Assembly (NCBI RefSeq): GCF_019097595.1 | Contig: NC_080714.1 | Span: forward strand, 6,234,759-6,298,758 | Length of the DNA stretch: 64,000 bases | Reading direction: 5' to 3' | From: Hemibagrus wyckioides | Lineage: Eukaryota; Chordata; Actinopteri; Siluriformes; Bagridae | Part shown: piece by piece, positions 25,361 to 38,364 of the stretch | Layout: the number at the start of each line of letters is the position of its first letter | Numbering within the stretch: the first letter of the stretch is position 1 | Notes under the pieces: generated by a model | Database searches by the model: none | Told to the model about the DNA's origin: nothing | Seen by the model: the letters and a program-made list of their open reading frames with translations, nothing else | Made by a program: the position numbers and the translations under genes

Positions 25361-25710
25361 GGTTCACTGTTTTTCTTTCGCCGTCATCTTATTTTCCGTT
25401 TCTTGAAGCCTGCGAACACACTCACATCATTATAGTGCAAAGACTCGTACACCACATACCACAGGAAAAAGCACAGAGGATAAAAGACAAAATGCTAATG
25501 AAGTACAAATGATGGAAGACGCAAAGATGTCACCGGAAGGTCCGACCACTTAGAGATAATTAAAGACCTCACAAGATCCATGACTTTACACGCTATCCAT
25601 CAAGTCAAGCCTAATGTGAATGCCACTGTTGCCATGTCAGCCTCAATCAGATCAGTCTGCTTACTTTGTGTGTATTTTTATCCTTATACCGAATAATAGT
25701 TAACTTAATA

Positions 25711-26251
25711 CACTAAATGGCAAAAAAGTATGTGGATACCTGACCATCACACCCACATGTGCTTGTTTTAGCATTTGCAACAACTTCCACTATTCTAGGA
25801 AGGTTTACCAATTGATTCTGGAGCATGGCTGTGAGGTTTTGTGCCCAGTGAGCCACAAGAGCATTACAGAGATTGAGCAGTGATGTCAGGCAATAAGGCC
25901 TTGTCTGCTTTCTAACTCATCCCAAAGCTGTTCAGAGGGGTTGAAGTCATGGATCTGTGCACACCACTCGAGCACTTCTACTCCAGCCTTCGCAAACAAA
26001 GTTTTTATGGAACTACTAAGATTTAATTTAACTTAATCTTAATCCTATATCCTTAATAGACATCCTATACGATTGTGTGGAGTTCAGAGAAGACCCACAT
26101 ATGTGGAGTTTTTCCACACCAAAATTGGCAAATAATGTCTTTGTGAGCACGGTTGGGTCCCTTTGTTTGTCATTCTAGAAAATTTTGTGACATTTTGGCA
26201 ACTGACATATAGGTGTGATGGTCGTGTCCACATACTTTTGGCTATACAGTG
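25711..26251 (-). mobile_element. Non-autonomous Tc1-like element (group D) with terminal inverted repeats
   Basis: The left end (caaaaaagtatgtggatacc, then accatcacacc) and right end (ggtgtgatggtcgtgtccac, then acttttggctatacagtg) are inverted repeats of about 40 bases with several mismatches. On the minus strand the interior contains a degraded transposase C-terminal region reading DFNPSEQLWDELE, close to the Tc1 [13 protein letters not shown] motif. At 541 bp it is a deletion derivative. Confidence 0.8.
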
Positions 26252-29099
26252 CATCTGCTGGAGATGAAAAAGAAAGGAAACAGCTGTTGCCTTGTTTTCC
26301 CTCCTTCAGCCTCTTTCTCTTCCCTCCTCTAATCTTTAACTCCATTTTCTGACAAAACCATTTTCTCCCTTCATATGTCGCTCGTTTTTTTTTTTTGTTT
26401 TTTTTTTAATACCCGTTTCCTCCAGGGATGTATAATTAGTAGTATATTCACAGCTCTGAGTGTCTGTTAAAATCCAGCTGAGAGGAGACGTAATGTGCTA
26501 ACTGGTTTTCACCGACAGACATTGACAATATGCGTAATTACTCAGGATCACAGAGAAAGCCATTAGTGCCTTGAAATTAGGGCTCTATGCTGACCCTACT
26601 TTCACTCACTGTGTGCTTACACAACCGCACATATATCGAAAGCAAAGGCTGCTTTCAGTGCACCTGAGCTAATGTGGCTGAGATCTAGAGCCCTGGCTAA
26701 TCTGTTAAAAGCACTGCTACCAAGGTGGAGGTCAATTCTTCCAATAGGATTCACAAGAAAATTGGCCCACTGGATGGGAAGAAAAGTAATATTCTGTCTC
26801 TTTTGTCAAGAAGAAATGTAGGTAGTGAGTGAGGACTCTATTTCCAGGCTCTGTACATGTCAATTCATATGAAATCCATCTGGAGACATGTTCACAACCT
26901 TGTAGTGAAAAGAATTGCTGAGATGCTTCTTCAACATTTTTACTAATGAAAGGTGGCAACTAGTATTGGTGCATCACATCTCCATATGTTTTTCCTCATT
27001 TTTGAATACTTTTGTCTATGTCCCACAAAATAGAAAGTAAGATGTCAAATTGAACCAATCACTTATCTTCCACAATAAAAGATATTTCGCACCAATTTCA
27101 TTTTGCTTGAAGAGAATCCCATGGCAGTAATTTCGAGAAGACGAGGGATCAGTTCTCTGGACCACTCCGCCAAGCATTCTGATCTCTCAAGCCCCAAGTG
27201 TGTAGAAAAACAGCAGACAAAATTGTAAAACTTTCCCTAGATATCATGCAAGCGACTGGCGCCCCATGCAGGGTGTATTTCTCCTAAATCCACCAAAACC
27301 CTGACCAAGATCAAATCTGTAGCTAGTTAAAAAATATCATATTCAATGAAGATGGCATGTATTAATGACTATTATATGATTTTGTTTCCACTAGAATCCA
27401 GTCATTTGGATCAAAAAACATGGCCGTCGTTTGATTGATTTCCATTGGTATGAAGAATGTGCTGTTTGTGAAAAAAAGAAATCCATCTAGATGAACCAGG
27501 CTAATTTATTTGCTCCATGTATTCCAGGCGGGGAGCTTTGGGAAATCTCTCTTTGACTGCACACACTTATTATATCTCCTTATCTTTAACCGTTTTACCA
27601 ATTTCCCTTGCACTAACCTCATGAGAGAACCTGTCCAACCTTAAGCGAAGGGATTTTGCATGATTTCATAAATCATAACTCACTGTGCAGATCTTTTCAT
27701 CCGACTTCACCCAGGTGAAACTGTGGCAGATAACAGATTAGTCACAGCAGAGTGGTGAGATTAAAGATTGAACATCATTGCAAGTCACCTTCGCAAGGTT
27801 TGTGCCTGCGGTTTGAGTTTATTGGGCGGTCCATTTGTACCCAATAAGAGACAGGGACTAGCAGGCAGCCCCCCCGACAGGCAGCTTCAACACAGTAAAT
27901 TGTGGGTATTGATTTATTCAGTGAAGCCTAAATACAGGTTTTAACCAAGCTGCTCTCTGAACCACATGGCAGTCATTTAAAGTAAGACAGAAACACAGTC
28001 AAGTGGCAGTGTTAAAGCGATACATTTGCGTATCCAATTTTTCATCAAACACTTTCGATCCACTATGTAAAATCACATAATCGCCAGAAGTTCTGAGGGA
28101 GAAGCATCTGTGTGGACTTTTAGGCTTCATAATTGCAACTGGCTGAATAAACTCTTTCTGATTAAAGTGCTTGGAAGAGAAGTCTTTTATATACGTTGAC
28201 TCATTCCACGAAGAGCATAATATCCTCAGCGTCCCCCGGATAACACAATGTGCCAGTGAGCAGAAAGAAATGTCACAAATGTCGTGGGCGTAAGTAAATC
28301 AGTCCTGTTGCTTCAAGAGACTGACTGAGTGACTGACTGCATGAGGGAGGTTTGCCTGAGGGGGGAGAAAAAGTGTTGTTTGCATCTTAGAGCTAAGAAA
28401 TGAACATTCAATGCATGGAAATGAACGTATGGGAAGTGTACAGACATCTCACAGACGTTAGAAAGCCCACATAGAAAGTCTTCAGGGACGGACTCATAGA
28501 TCTATGTTCCAGTTATGATTCAGTGACAAAAAAAAATGGTACAGATTATTGATTTGAGGAAATTACTAAAATGAGATTATTAAAATAAGAGCACAAAAAA
28601 TGTCCACACAATGGAGCTAATCTGTAACACACTTAATGACACTCATTATTAAAAAATATCATTTTATTCAATTACTATTCCCCAACTATTTCCACCATGG
28701 AAACTCACTGGCTCGGCTTGTACACTGGATGAAGCTACAGTTTCTCCTGCTTTCCATTTTCACTTCATTAAGTTGGAATTGAAGCCATTTTGTCGAACCG
28801 CTTAACTTCAACAATAACTAAATGGCTCAATTTTAAAAATGTGATTAGTACTTAAAAAAATAAGTATGTTTCACATATTCACATATTCCGCATAACCACA
28901 TAAGAACCACAGAAGGTTCACATCATATTACTTTTTATTATTAGATGTTGCCCAGGCTGCAGTCAAAGGGAAAAAAATATTTTAATATGTTTGTTTTTTT
29001 TCTAATCAGGACCTAAACATATATAATATAATATAATAAATAACATAAATTATTTAATAATTTAATTTAATAATTTATTTTTATTTCTAGTTATTTAGC
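26252..29099. other. No gene seen
   Basis: A 2.8-kb stretch of AT-rich DNA without recognisable coding sequence or clear high-copy repeat, apart from poly-T runs near 26385-26408 and TA-rich DNA near 29015-29095. Single-copy intergenic sequence by eye; conserved non-coding elements cannot be excluded. Confidence 0.5.
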
Positions 29100-29216
29100 T
29101 ATTTTTTATTTTCATTTTTTTCACCTCCCCTTTCTCCGTTTCTCTTCTTTTGTAAAGCTGCTTTGAGACGATGTTCATTGTAAAAGCCGCTATACAAAAT
29201 AAATTGAAATGAATTG
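29100..29216 (+). repeat. Retroelement-type 3' tail
   Basis: The run ttgtaaagctgctttgagac, then ttgtaaaagccgctatac and aaataaattgaaatgaattg, is the typical 3' end of a high-copy teleost repeat. The plus-strand copy here matches the minus-strand copy that begins at 17150. Confidence 0.65.
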
Positions 29217-29429
29217 AAATATCAATGGTGTGGTCCTCACCAATCTGTGGTGACACCCACAGACAGCAAAAAAATCAACATGTATCCTCCTACTTAGACT
29301 TCAATAAATGTTTAAAATAATAATAATAATTAAATAATAAATCCATTTTTAAGAACGTAATTAGCAGCCATGTGTTATTAAGGAAATATTAGTGTATGAT
29401 TATCTGAAGCACTGAAGTGTTTTTCTACA

Positions 29430-29850
29430 GTCATGACAACAGAGGAGTAACTGCTGTTGTTCAGCAATCTGGGATCAGAATATTCTTACGACAAACCTAA
29501 GGCTGTCCACCAGCATTAGCTGGGTCATGCAGAAGGACGATGAACCCATAAACATCATTAAATTGACATCAGAATGGCTAAAGAAGACAAAAATCGACAC
29601 ACTGGTATGGCTAAGTATACGTCAAGTCCACTGCTGTCTATCTTAACAGAGCTGTGTTAAGTAAACGTATATCCTCAAATCAACTGCAGTGAGCTGAAGA
29701 GCCAAATGATTCTCTAAAATGATGCAAGAGACTGGAAAAACTTCTACAGAACTCCTATCATTTCAGGTGAATGTTGCTAAAGGTGGTTCTACGTGTTACT
29801 GAATTCAAAGGTGTACTTATTTTTTCCCCACCTGGTTGCTTGGTTAACGT
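29430..29850 (+). mobile_element. Decayed 3' part of a Tc1-like element (group F)
   Basis: Remnants such as agaatggctaaagaagacaa, gatgcaagagactgg, gttgctaaaggtgg and gtgtacttattttttcccca follow the order of the transposase C-terminal region and 3' end of another fish Tc1-like family. Every frame has stops, and the family call rests on remembered family features. Confidence 0.5.
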
Positions 29851-31324
29851 TTTGGGGAAAAATGACTACATATTGAACGATGACCAGAGTTGAATCCTTA
29901 AATAATTTGTTTCTATATTGAAGTTGTTACTTTCTATGATACATAAAATCATAGAAATGAAGAAGGATATATGACCGTATAACGACTGTTTTTCTTATGA
30001 TGATGTGTAAGAAACCTTGTATACATGTTTGAGGCTGTGGTGGGGATGTTTTTGTGCTCATATGGCTGAGTCAAGGCTAGATATTGAAAGGGGTTTAGTG
30101 GTAGGCCAAGCTGTTAGAGGTATGAGCTGTCACACACTTCATAATGGCCAGAGTGGGTTTGCTTTTACTCCGAAAAGCAAGACCTGCAAATTGCTTCTTC
30201 TTTGATCGCAGAAAAGAATATTTCATGTTCTTGAAGAAACACACACACACATAACACTTCCTTGATGCAACCACAGATTAAAAGACACAACAACAACAAC
30301 AAAAAAAAACATTTACACTTTCTGTTCTCCAGTTGCTTTGTATTACTGTGAAAAACTTTGAGATAAATTGGTTGTGTGAATTTATTTTTTAACTAAAAGT
30401 GAATTTTTACTTGATGACCACTGTAAGCCCACTGTAAAGCCCTCGTATATGACCCCTTAGTAATTACATATCAGTCCCAAAGCGCCAAGGTTTGTTTGAG
30501 CTTTTTCTTTGCTTTCTGTCCCCTGTGCCCTTTTAAAGGCCTAATTCAAAGATTATTATTTCTACAACCAGGGAACGTTTCCAGCCTTCCTCTGTGAGAC
30601 CAAGACGAAGAGCATGGAGTAATTGAAAGCTGCACATTCATGCAAGTTCCTTACTTTATACTCCTGTAATCAGAAGAACAGGTAAGTAGATGATGTAATA
30701 CATTCAGTAGTTTCTAGCTGTACTTTTTTGGTGTGTTGCTGTGCCCATGTACAGACATAAGAGCAGATCTGAATTACTTTAATACCACATATTGTAAGTC
30801 TTGTGTAGAACAAAGGAGGTACATGGTGTTCTGTTACAATTCATTTTCCAAGTCTGATTATTGCTATCAGCGAAGGATAAACAGTATGATGACAACTCCC
30901 ATGATAAGCCATAGACTTGATTTTGCCTTATAGCAAAAACCATAAGCTCACTGAACTCATCTCGGGTCACCTGTGAACCCTATATAATCATGTTGATCCA
31001 TCGGACAGAATAATCTCCCATCCTGCTTATAATACATTGAGAAATCTCTTGTCTGCTGAAATGGAATGAGAATGTGGATAAGTTTAACCTTGTTATATTC
31101 AGGACACACACACACACACAGCCAAGTATTTTTAACTGTCTGTATGTACTGAGGTACCATAAAATGGGAGATAAATAAACATGGATGTGACAATGCAGTT
31201 CATTTTAATTACTAAAATGATAGAGGGTCTTTGTAGGTTGTATAACTTTCTATAGGCAAATGTGGTTTAAGTGATGCTAATAATAATATATTAAATATTT
31301 CAAAGGAAATATTCTATTCATACA
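29851..31324. other. No gene seen
   Basis: AT-rich intergenic sequence with a short (CA)n tract at about 31104-31120. Open frames are short and have no recognisable motif. Confidence 0.5.
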
Positions 31325-31775
31325 TCACTTATTCTACACGGGGTTTCAGGGAACCTGGAGTCGATTCTTGGGGACTCAAGGTAGGGGACATCCCTGGATG
31401 GGATGTCCATCACAGGGCAAAAATTTAGACATGCCAATAGTGCTAGGCCTCCTAGTGGTCCAGCAACAGATTCCCAGGCAGGGTGCTAACCCAGCCACTA
31501 AAGAGTTAACTCTCAGTGCCGGTCCAAAGCCCGGATAAAATGGGAGGGTTGCATCAGGAAGGGCATCCGGCGTAAAACCGGATGATCCGCTGTGGCGACC
31601 CCAAACAGAGAGCAGCCAGTAGAATCATCCTATAGTGCATGTCTTCGGACTGGGTGAGGAAACCACGGTATCCAGATGAAACCCCCTGAAGCACAGGGGA
31701 GCATGCAAACATGCCCCACACACACACACAGGGTGGAGACAGGAATCGAATCCCTAACCCCAGAGGACTGAGACA
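31325..31775 (+). repeat. Interspersed repeat interrupted by a non-LTR retrotransposon 3' tail
   Basis: The outer repeat (acctggagtcgattcttggg, aatttagacatgccaat, then catgtcttcggactgg and ggtggagacaggaatcgaat) belongs to the family also seen decayed at 5886 and 44050. Between 31444 and 31631 lies ggttgcatcaggaagggcat followed by ccgctgtggcgacccc, the familiar 3' end of a fish RTE-like non-LTR retrotransposon. The 7-base word atagtgc flanks the insert at 31437-31443 and 31632-31638. Confidence 0.7.
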
Positions 31776-33189
31776 TTCATGCTAAAAATGAAACTACAAT
31801 ACGCACTAGAAGAAATATTATAACTCTCTTGTTATAATAAGTTATGTGAAGGAGGAGTGAGTCAAGATATCAAACAAATCCTCAATCAAAACATAGCAAA
31901 CAGTGTTGTATCATTACACCACAGCCACTTCACGATATTGAATCTGCTGCTCTTTGCCATATCACATGACAAATTCTATTAAGAAACGTTCTCATTATTC
32001 AAATCATACACACGTCACAGAAAATTAAACTGTGTCAATGTCACATTTCCAGAAAGGGAGAAAAGACAATGTGCAAAAGGGAGGAGGGGGGAAAAAGAGT
32101 TAACTGAATCAGTCTGGCTCCGGGTAGACCACGGGCTGATTGAACAATGAAAGAAATCTCAGGGCTGATCAAATCAAGTTCCATTTGATTCAGAAAAGCT
32201 GAAAAATTGCACCTGACAAGAAACACATGTTTATCTTGCAGTCTGTGCCATTTCATTTTGTAGGCCTGATGGAAACCGGTGAAACAGTACTATGCGTTTG
32301 AGAATGTACCCATTCCTCGAAGCTAAACTTTAGATGTATGCCGATTCACGCAAGTTGAATTTAGTGACAATAAATCTATCAAAGACAGGAGCTATTCATT
32401 GTACCTTTCTTACACCAGTCTTACAAATACTTCAGCCTTTTTGATAAATGCTGATTTGCCAGCACAAAGGTTGGCTATTCAGCTTAGCATTCCTTATAAT
32501 TAAAAGGTCAGATGGATGGTATTTGCAAGTACAGATCCTGCATTAGTCCCTGCCATTAGCCTGAATAGGCTTGTGTGTATTTATTCGCTGCATGAATCCT
32601 TTGTGCCAATGTAATAACTATTCCAAACAGGCCCACAAATTTGCTTTCCTTCAATGTGTTTAAACCTTCATCTGGTCCTACTAATTCTGTGTTGGGAAAA
32701 AAAAAAAAAATTATGGTAGAAAATAATCCATCACAAAGTGCCCTAAATGTGATGGCTCTGTTAATGAATGATTCATTTCCCATATACATAAGAACTTTAG
32801 TATTACTCTGTAGCAATCATCATTGTGGAAATATTATCATTTCCATGTCCAGATTCCAAAAATGTAATGTTTTTTTGTTCATAACTTTGAGTTTAGTTAT
32901 GACTAAATATGACCAGAAAATATTACTTTTATAAATTAAAATGTGATTCAGTGTTAGAGCCCTGTCCAACACCCAATTTATCCCTCAGAATCATAGATAA
33001 GTCACTGTTAACATCTCCAAACTGATAGCTTTAAGAATTGAAATTTTGCAAGAAATTTGCCTTAGCATAGAAGGCGTACAAATGAACCGAATGTGGCTAA
33101 GTTGCGCGTACAACCAGAGAGCTTGTTTCAAAAGAGTCAAACCACAATAACAACATTCTTGACATGTGCTCAAAAAGCTAGGTGATTTT
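31776..33189. other. No gene seen
   Basis: AT-rich intergenic sequence with no supported coding region. The 97-codon open frame at 32641 has no recognisable feature. Confidence 0.5.
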
Positions 33190-33425
33190 TCATGTTTTTT
33201 TGTTGACAGATTGGTGCCATGGGTGGTCTGTTCTATTTTTAGCCCAAGCTTGGATGCGCACCTTGGAGGACCCTTGACCCTTAGAAATTGGCAATATTTG
33301 TAATATTTCTGGGTGGCTGGAACGGATTATCTGCATTTACATTATTTCTTATGGGAAAATTCGTATCACAGTACGAATTTATGCCTTATGAACAAATTAA
33401 ATTCGTATGCCCGGGTTCCACTGTA
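33190..33425. mobile_element. Truncated MITE, same family as 19231-19692
   Basis: The words agcccaagcttgg and tgggtggctggaac are complements of words in the 19231 element, and the copy ends in the terminal repeat gggttccactgta. One end is missing. Confidence 0.65.
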
Positions 33426-33540
33426 CACATACATATAAATGAACCACAATTGCATCTGTTTTATTATATTGTACGTGATGTTAGTAGGTCATTTACTTCT
33501 GTCTCTGTTCTGAAAAGATATTTAAATCATGATTGAAATT

Positions 33541-33776
33541 AAATTAGCCTTTATTTGTCACATATACATTACAGCACAGTGAAATTCTTTCTTCGCATAT
33601 CCCAGCCTTGGAGGATTGGGGTCAGAGCACAGGGTCAGCCATGATACAGCACCCCTGGAGCAGAGAGGGTTAAGGGGTTTGCTCAAGGGCCCAACAGTGG
33701 CAACTTGGCAGTGCTGGGGCTTGAACCTCTAAGCTTCCAGTCAACGACCCAGAGCCTTAACCACTTAAGCCACCAC
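33541..33776 (-). repeat. tRNA-derived SINE, minus orientation
   Basis: On the minus strand the element opens with a tRNA-like A box (ggcttaagtggttaagg) and a B box (ggttcaagcc), the internal RNA polymerase III promoter of tRNA-derived SINEs. It continues through gggcccttgagcaaacccc to gaaatttcactgtgctgtaa-like sequence and ends in aataaaggctaattt. Other copies: 58436-58672 (minus), 56480-56650 (minus, decayed), 13781 and 55990 (plus). Confidence 0.65.
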
Positions 33777-35614
33777 ATATGTTTCTTCTGTGACCATGAA
33801 CTTATTTGGTGAGCTACAAACTTTAGAGGTTTGAATTTGGCTTGCAGAATCATAGCTGACAAGGGTCAAAGTCAGTTTTGGAATAGACAGCTAGTACTAA
33901 GGGTGGAGTTTATTATTTTTAACAGCGGTTCAATTGCGCCTGGTAGTCAATTCTTTGAGAAAGGGTGCGGGCATTGGATCGAGTCCACACACTGATGAGA
34001 CTGAAGAAGAGATCAATGAAATTATTTCAGCCTTTTGGACTGGGGTAAAGGATTCCTTTCACTCTACTGGTGTAGTTATATTGGCCTTTATATAACTAGG
34101 TGTCGAATCGACTGGGATTAGATTCATACATAATATTCTGTTTTAATGGTTTCAATTTTTAATGCTAAAAAAACATGAAATCGTCGCTACTGCAGACGGT
34201 AATCCTTTGTGCTGGTGTTTTATTCATAGTTAACGTTGTGGAGCAAGTAAGTGAAATCTGAAGCAGTTTTTTTGTTTTTTAATTTAATAGTATAGAACAG
34301 ATAGCAACAGGTCAGTGTAGCACAGGAAAACATCAAATAGAAAGCAACCATGACGCAAACATCTAATAAGGTTGCAAATGTTCGCTTGGTTTATCAGATT
34401 TTTAGCAGGAAAATAATGAATATTAATACACAGCTGTCTGTGATATCTCTGTGAGTGTGTGAGTGTGAATGTGCATGAAAGTGACTGAGTTCATCTATTT
34501 AACTGTTATGTCCTTGATGCTGCCTCTGTACACTTTGACCAGGTTAAATATAAGAATATATAAAGAGATTAGAAACCCTACATGCCTACAGTATATTATC
34601 GAGACAGCCTCACATGTCCATGAGACAGAGCATTATTTCTGAGAATGTCTAATGCACTACTAATAGATGAAGGTCCATTCTTTACACATGATCTTCCAGT
34701 ACTAGAGCCACAATGATGCTCAACCCTATAAACCGTACAAAGAGCGCGAGCGTGTCGTGACTATAAGTGTGGGTGCTTTAATGTCTCCGAAAGTTACCAT
34801 ACCGTACCACTGCATATTCTGGTACCCAGCTGACTTGCATTGAAATCACGTTCGGGAGTCAGAGTGAGGACAAAATAATAAAAAATCAATGGCCATTCAC
34901 AGTCGATTTTTACTTCTCTTTAGAGCAGCAGAGAGTTAAATCTCTCACTCCTTTGGCTTTGTTGTCGAACTAAGAAGTTATTGTTTGCTCTGATCTGGAG
35001 ACGTGTATTGTGAAAATGTAAAGCGACAGTAACAAGTGCTTATCAACCCAGTGGGTAATGGATTACTGTTAGGCTTGAGTAGTTTCTCAAAGCACTGATG
35101 TTCATCTCTTTGAACTACTTCAGAACGGCTCATTTCAATGCACAAAATCCAACTACAAAGTTGGATCTTTTGTAGAAATAAATAAATAAATTGCCTCATG
35201 ACTTGCCATTACCCATGCCCATCCTAGTTACACTGGAAAAGCGGCGTATTACAATATCAAATAAAGCCAACAATGGGAAGTTGTAGACGTCCATAAAGAA
35301 CTTGGCATTGCTTGCTACCTGGCAAAACTAATAATAATTGCTTTTTGTCATAGAGGACTTTAAGACTGCTCTTTATCTGACCTCCACCTTCAGCCTCTAG
35401 GTCTATTCACCTTTTTTTGTTCAAGCCCATTCACCACATCAAGGTCTCAATCCCTTGAAGTGGCTCACTGAACTACAAAACAAATAAATGGCTTAACTGG
35501 AGAAACTCTAAAACACCATCACGCCTTTCCATTATAGACCATAATGATTCTTTTATTCTTTTACTCTCAACCCTAATTGGCCTGATGTCAACTTTCGAAA
35601 GCTGTGGCTGGATG

Positions 35615-35616
<2 letters not shown>
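33777..35616. other. No gene seen
   Basis: Intergenic AT-rich DNA. No open frame resembles a known protein and no clear transposon ends were found. Confidence 0.5.

Positions 35617-35676
<60 letters not shown>
35617..35676. repeat. (TA)n microsatellite containing the insertion site of a Tc1-like element
   Basis: A long alternating TA tract leads directly into the left terminal repeat of the group A element at 35677. The flanking sequence at the right end is tatata, as expected for insertion into TA. Confidence 0.9.
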
Positions 35677-35679
<3 letters not shown>

Positions 35680-36922
35680 TATATTGCCAAAGGTATTCGC
35701 TCACCCATCCAAATAATCAGAATCAGGTGTTCCAATCACTTCCACGGCCACAGGTGTATAAAATCAAGCACCTAGGCATGCAGACTGTTTTTACAAACAT
35801 TTGTGAAAGAATGGGTCGCTCTCAGGAGCTCAGTGAATTCCAGCGTGGAACTGTGATAGGATGCCACCTGTGCAACAAATCCAGTCGTGAAATTTCCTCG
35901 CTCCTAAATATTCCACAGTCAACTGTCAGCTGTATTATAAGAACGTGGAAGTGTTTGGGAACGACAGCAACTCAGCCACGAAGTGGTAGGCCACGTAAAC
36001 TGACGGAGCGGGGTCAGCGGATGCTGAGGCACATAGTGCGAAGAGGTCGCCAACTTTCTGCAGAGTCAATCGCTACAGACCTCCAAACTTCATGTGGCCT
36101 TCAGATTAGCTCAAGAACAGTGCGCAGAGAGCTTCATGGAATGGGTTTCCATGGCCGAGCAGCTGCATCCAAGCCATACATCACCAAGTGCAATGCAAAG
36201 CGTCGGATGCAGTGGTGTAAAGCACGCCGCCACTGGACTCTAGAGCAGTGGAGACGCGTTCTCTGGAGGGACGAATCACGTTTCTCCATCTGGCAATCTG
36301 ATGGACGAGTCTGGGTTTGGCGGTTGCCAGGAGAACGGTACTTGTCTGACTGCATTGTGCCAAGTGTAAAGTTTGGTGGAGGGGGGATTATGGTGTGGGG
36401 TTGTTTTTCAGGAGCTGGGCTTGGCCCCTTAGTTCCAGTGAAAGGAACTCTGAATGCTTCAGCATACCAAGACATTTTGGACAATTCCATGCTCCCAACT
36501 TTGTGGGAACAGTTTGGAGCTGGCCCCTTCCTCTTCCAACATGACTGTGCACCAGTGCACAAAGCAAGGTCCATAAAGACATGGATGACAGTCTGGTGTG
36601 GATGAACTTGACTGGCCTGCACAGAGTCCTGACCTCAACCCGATAGAACACCTTTGGGATGAATTAGAGCGGAGACTGAGAGCCAGGCCTTCTCGTCCAA
36701 CATCAGTGTGTGACCTCACAAATGCGCTTCTGGAAGAATGGTCAAAAATTCCCATAAACACACTCATAAACCTTGTGGACAGCCTTCCCAGAAGAGTTGA
36801 AGCTGTTATAGCTGCAAAGGGTGGACCGACGTCATATTGAACCCTATAGATTAGGAATGGGATGTCACTTAAGTTCATATGCGAGTCAAGGCAGGTGAGC
36901 GAATACTTTTGGCAATATAGTG
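35677..36922 (+). mobile_element. Near-intact Tc1-like transposon (group A), 1246 bp
   Basis: The terminal inverted repeats are 29 bases (starting CACTATATTGCC at 35677, ending GGCAATATAGTG at 36922) with one mismatch, flanked by TA on both sides. A transposase gene fills the interior. A near-identical 3' half is at 61583-62168 and more decayed relatives are at 53489 and 54655. Structure, length and the TA target all fit the Tc1/mariner superfamily. Confidence 0.95.
35811..36840 (+). pseudogene. Tc1-type transposase broken by a 2-base deletion
   Basis: The frame opens at ATG 35811 ([10 protein letters not shown]) with an N-terminal helix-turn-helix ([16 protein letters not shown]) and a GRPRKL hook between DNA-binding halves. 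Catalytic residues follow in WRDESRF and FQHDCAP, and after the break in [10 protein letters not shown], the DD34E arrangement. Near 36592 the sequence gacagtctgg lacks two bases present in the sister copy (gacagagtctgg), shifting the frame between the second Asp and the Glu. The original length would be about 343 residues, normal for Tc1. The product here would be truncated without the catalytic Glu, so this copy is inactive. Confidence 0.92.
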
Positions 36923-37650
36923 TATATAAGCTGGTGTATGACGTACGTCTTCAAATCACAAGTCACTTCCAACCTGATTCCCATCACACAGAACTAGCTG
37001 TGAATTGCTATTAGAAGATGACTCATTTGACTCACAGCACCTCGGGCGCATTAAGTCGTACATTAAGTATCCTTTTTTATTATTAATAGCACAGAAATCA
37101 CATGCTTTAACACTGGAGTCAGAACACCAATTATAGACATTCTGAGTAAAACAGTGACAAATTTATAAACCGAGCATGTCAGTAATTTTATACTGAAATG
37201 AGATGAATCAAACAAATGAACAAATAAGAACTAGCAACAAGAGCTGCAGAACCATTAATAATTTCCACCTTGCTGACCCAAACCCTACCAGAATAACCGT
37301 TAGACTGAGACGAAGTCCAGAAGTGTGTCTATTTAAATATTACCCACTTTGTTCGATTTGACTTTAAAATTTACCCCATAGCTGTTTCTAATAGGCTATT
37401 CGTTAGTTTTCCTCTGGAAAAGCCAGATTCCTCCTCTTACTGCTTCACTAAAGCTAGAAACTAGAATGAAGGTCACATTACAAGTACAAATCTTAAGAGA
37501 ATCTGACACAGCTGTTCAGCTCAGCAAGAAAACAAGACAAATTCTACTTTATAGTCTAAATCCAATGATTTAACAGAAGTTAAAGTGTACCTATCTACTG
37601 TATAACTTTGATTTTATTAAGCAAAATGAACTTGTCTAGCTTAAAATTCG
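36923..37650. other. No gene seen
   Basis: AT-rich intergenic DNA to the right of the group A element, without recognised repeat or coding sequence. Confidence 0.5.
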
Positions 37651-37851
37651 AACAACATTATGATTGGCATAACAATTTCTGACTTGTTTAACAAAGTGTG
37701 CTAAAAGGAAATTTAGGTTAAAGATGTAAGCGAATATGAATACGTTATTTGGATTAAACAGAAATGTTTTCTAGAGGAACAAATACGAATTGTGCTCTGG
37801 TAGTCCAACATAAACCCTCTCTTACTGAGCTCCAAAATATAAGTCCATATA
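37651..37851. repeat. Direct repeat of 39595-39763
   Basis: Shared words, in the same order, are aacattatga, ataacaattt, atttaggtta, agatgtaagcga, agtccaacat and ccaaaatataagtccatata. Both copies end exactly at the left end of a group B element. By eye the similarity is good over about 180-200 bases with a few indels. Confidence 0.75.
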
Positions 37852-38364
37852 CACCGATCAGGCATAACATTATAAACAGTGACAGGTGAAGTGAATAACA
37901 CTGATCTCCTCATCATGGCACCTGTTAGTGGGTGGGATATATTAGGCAGCAAGTGAACATTTTGTCCTCAAAGTTGATGTGTTAGAAGCAGGAAAAATGG
38001 GCAAGCGTAAGGATTTGAGCGAGTTTGATGAATTGTGATGGCTAGATGACTGGATCAGAGCATCTCCAAAAGTGCAGCTCTTGTGGGGTGTTCCCAGTGT
38101 GCAGTGGTCAGTATCTATCAAAAGTGGTCCAAGGAAGGAACAGTGGTGAACCGTTGACAGGGTCATGGGCGGCCAGGGCTCATTCATGTACGTGGAGAGC
38201 GAAGGCTGGCCCGTGTGGTCCGATCCAACAGACGAGCTACTGTTACTCAAATTGCTGAAGAAGTGAATGCTGGTTCTGATGACGGGTCAGTGCATGACGG
38301 GTCAGGGCTGTTTTGGACCAACACAATATTATGAAGGTGGTCATAATGTTATGCGTGGTCAGTG
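37852..38364 (+). mobile_element. Internally deleted Tc1-like element (group B), 513 bp
   Basis: It begins caccgatcaggcataacatt and ends taatgttatgcgtggtcagtg, with TA on each side. The 5' transposase region is present with small deletions (gagtttgatgaattgtgatg). The middle and most of the 3' coding region are missing. No functional transposase. Confidence 0.88.
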
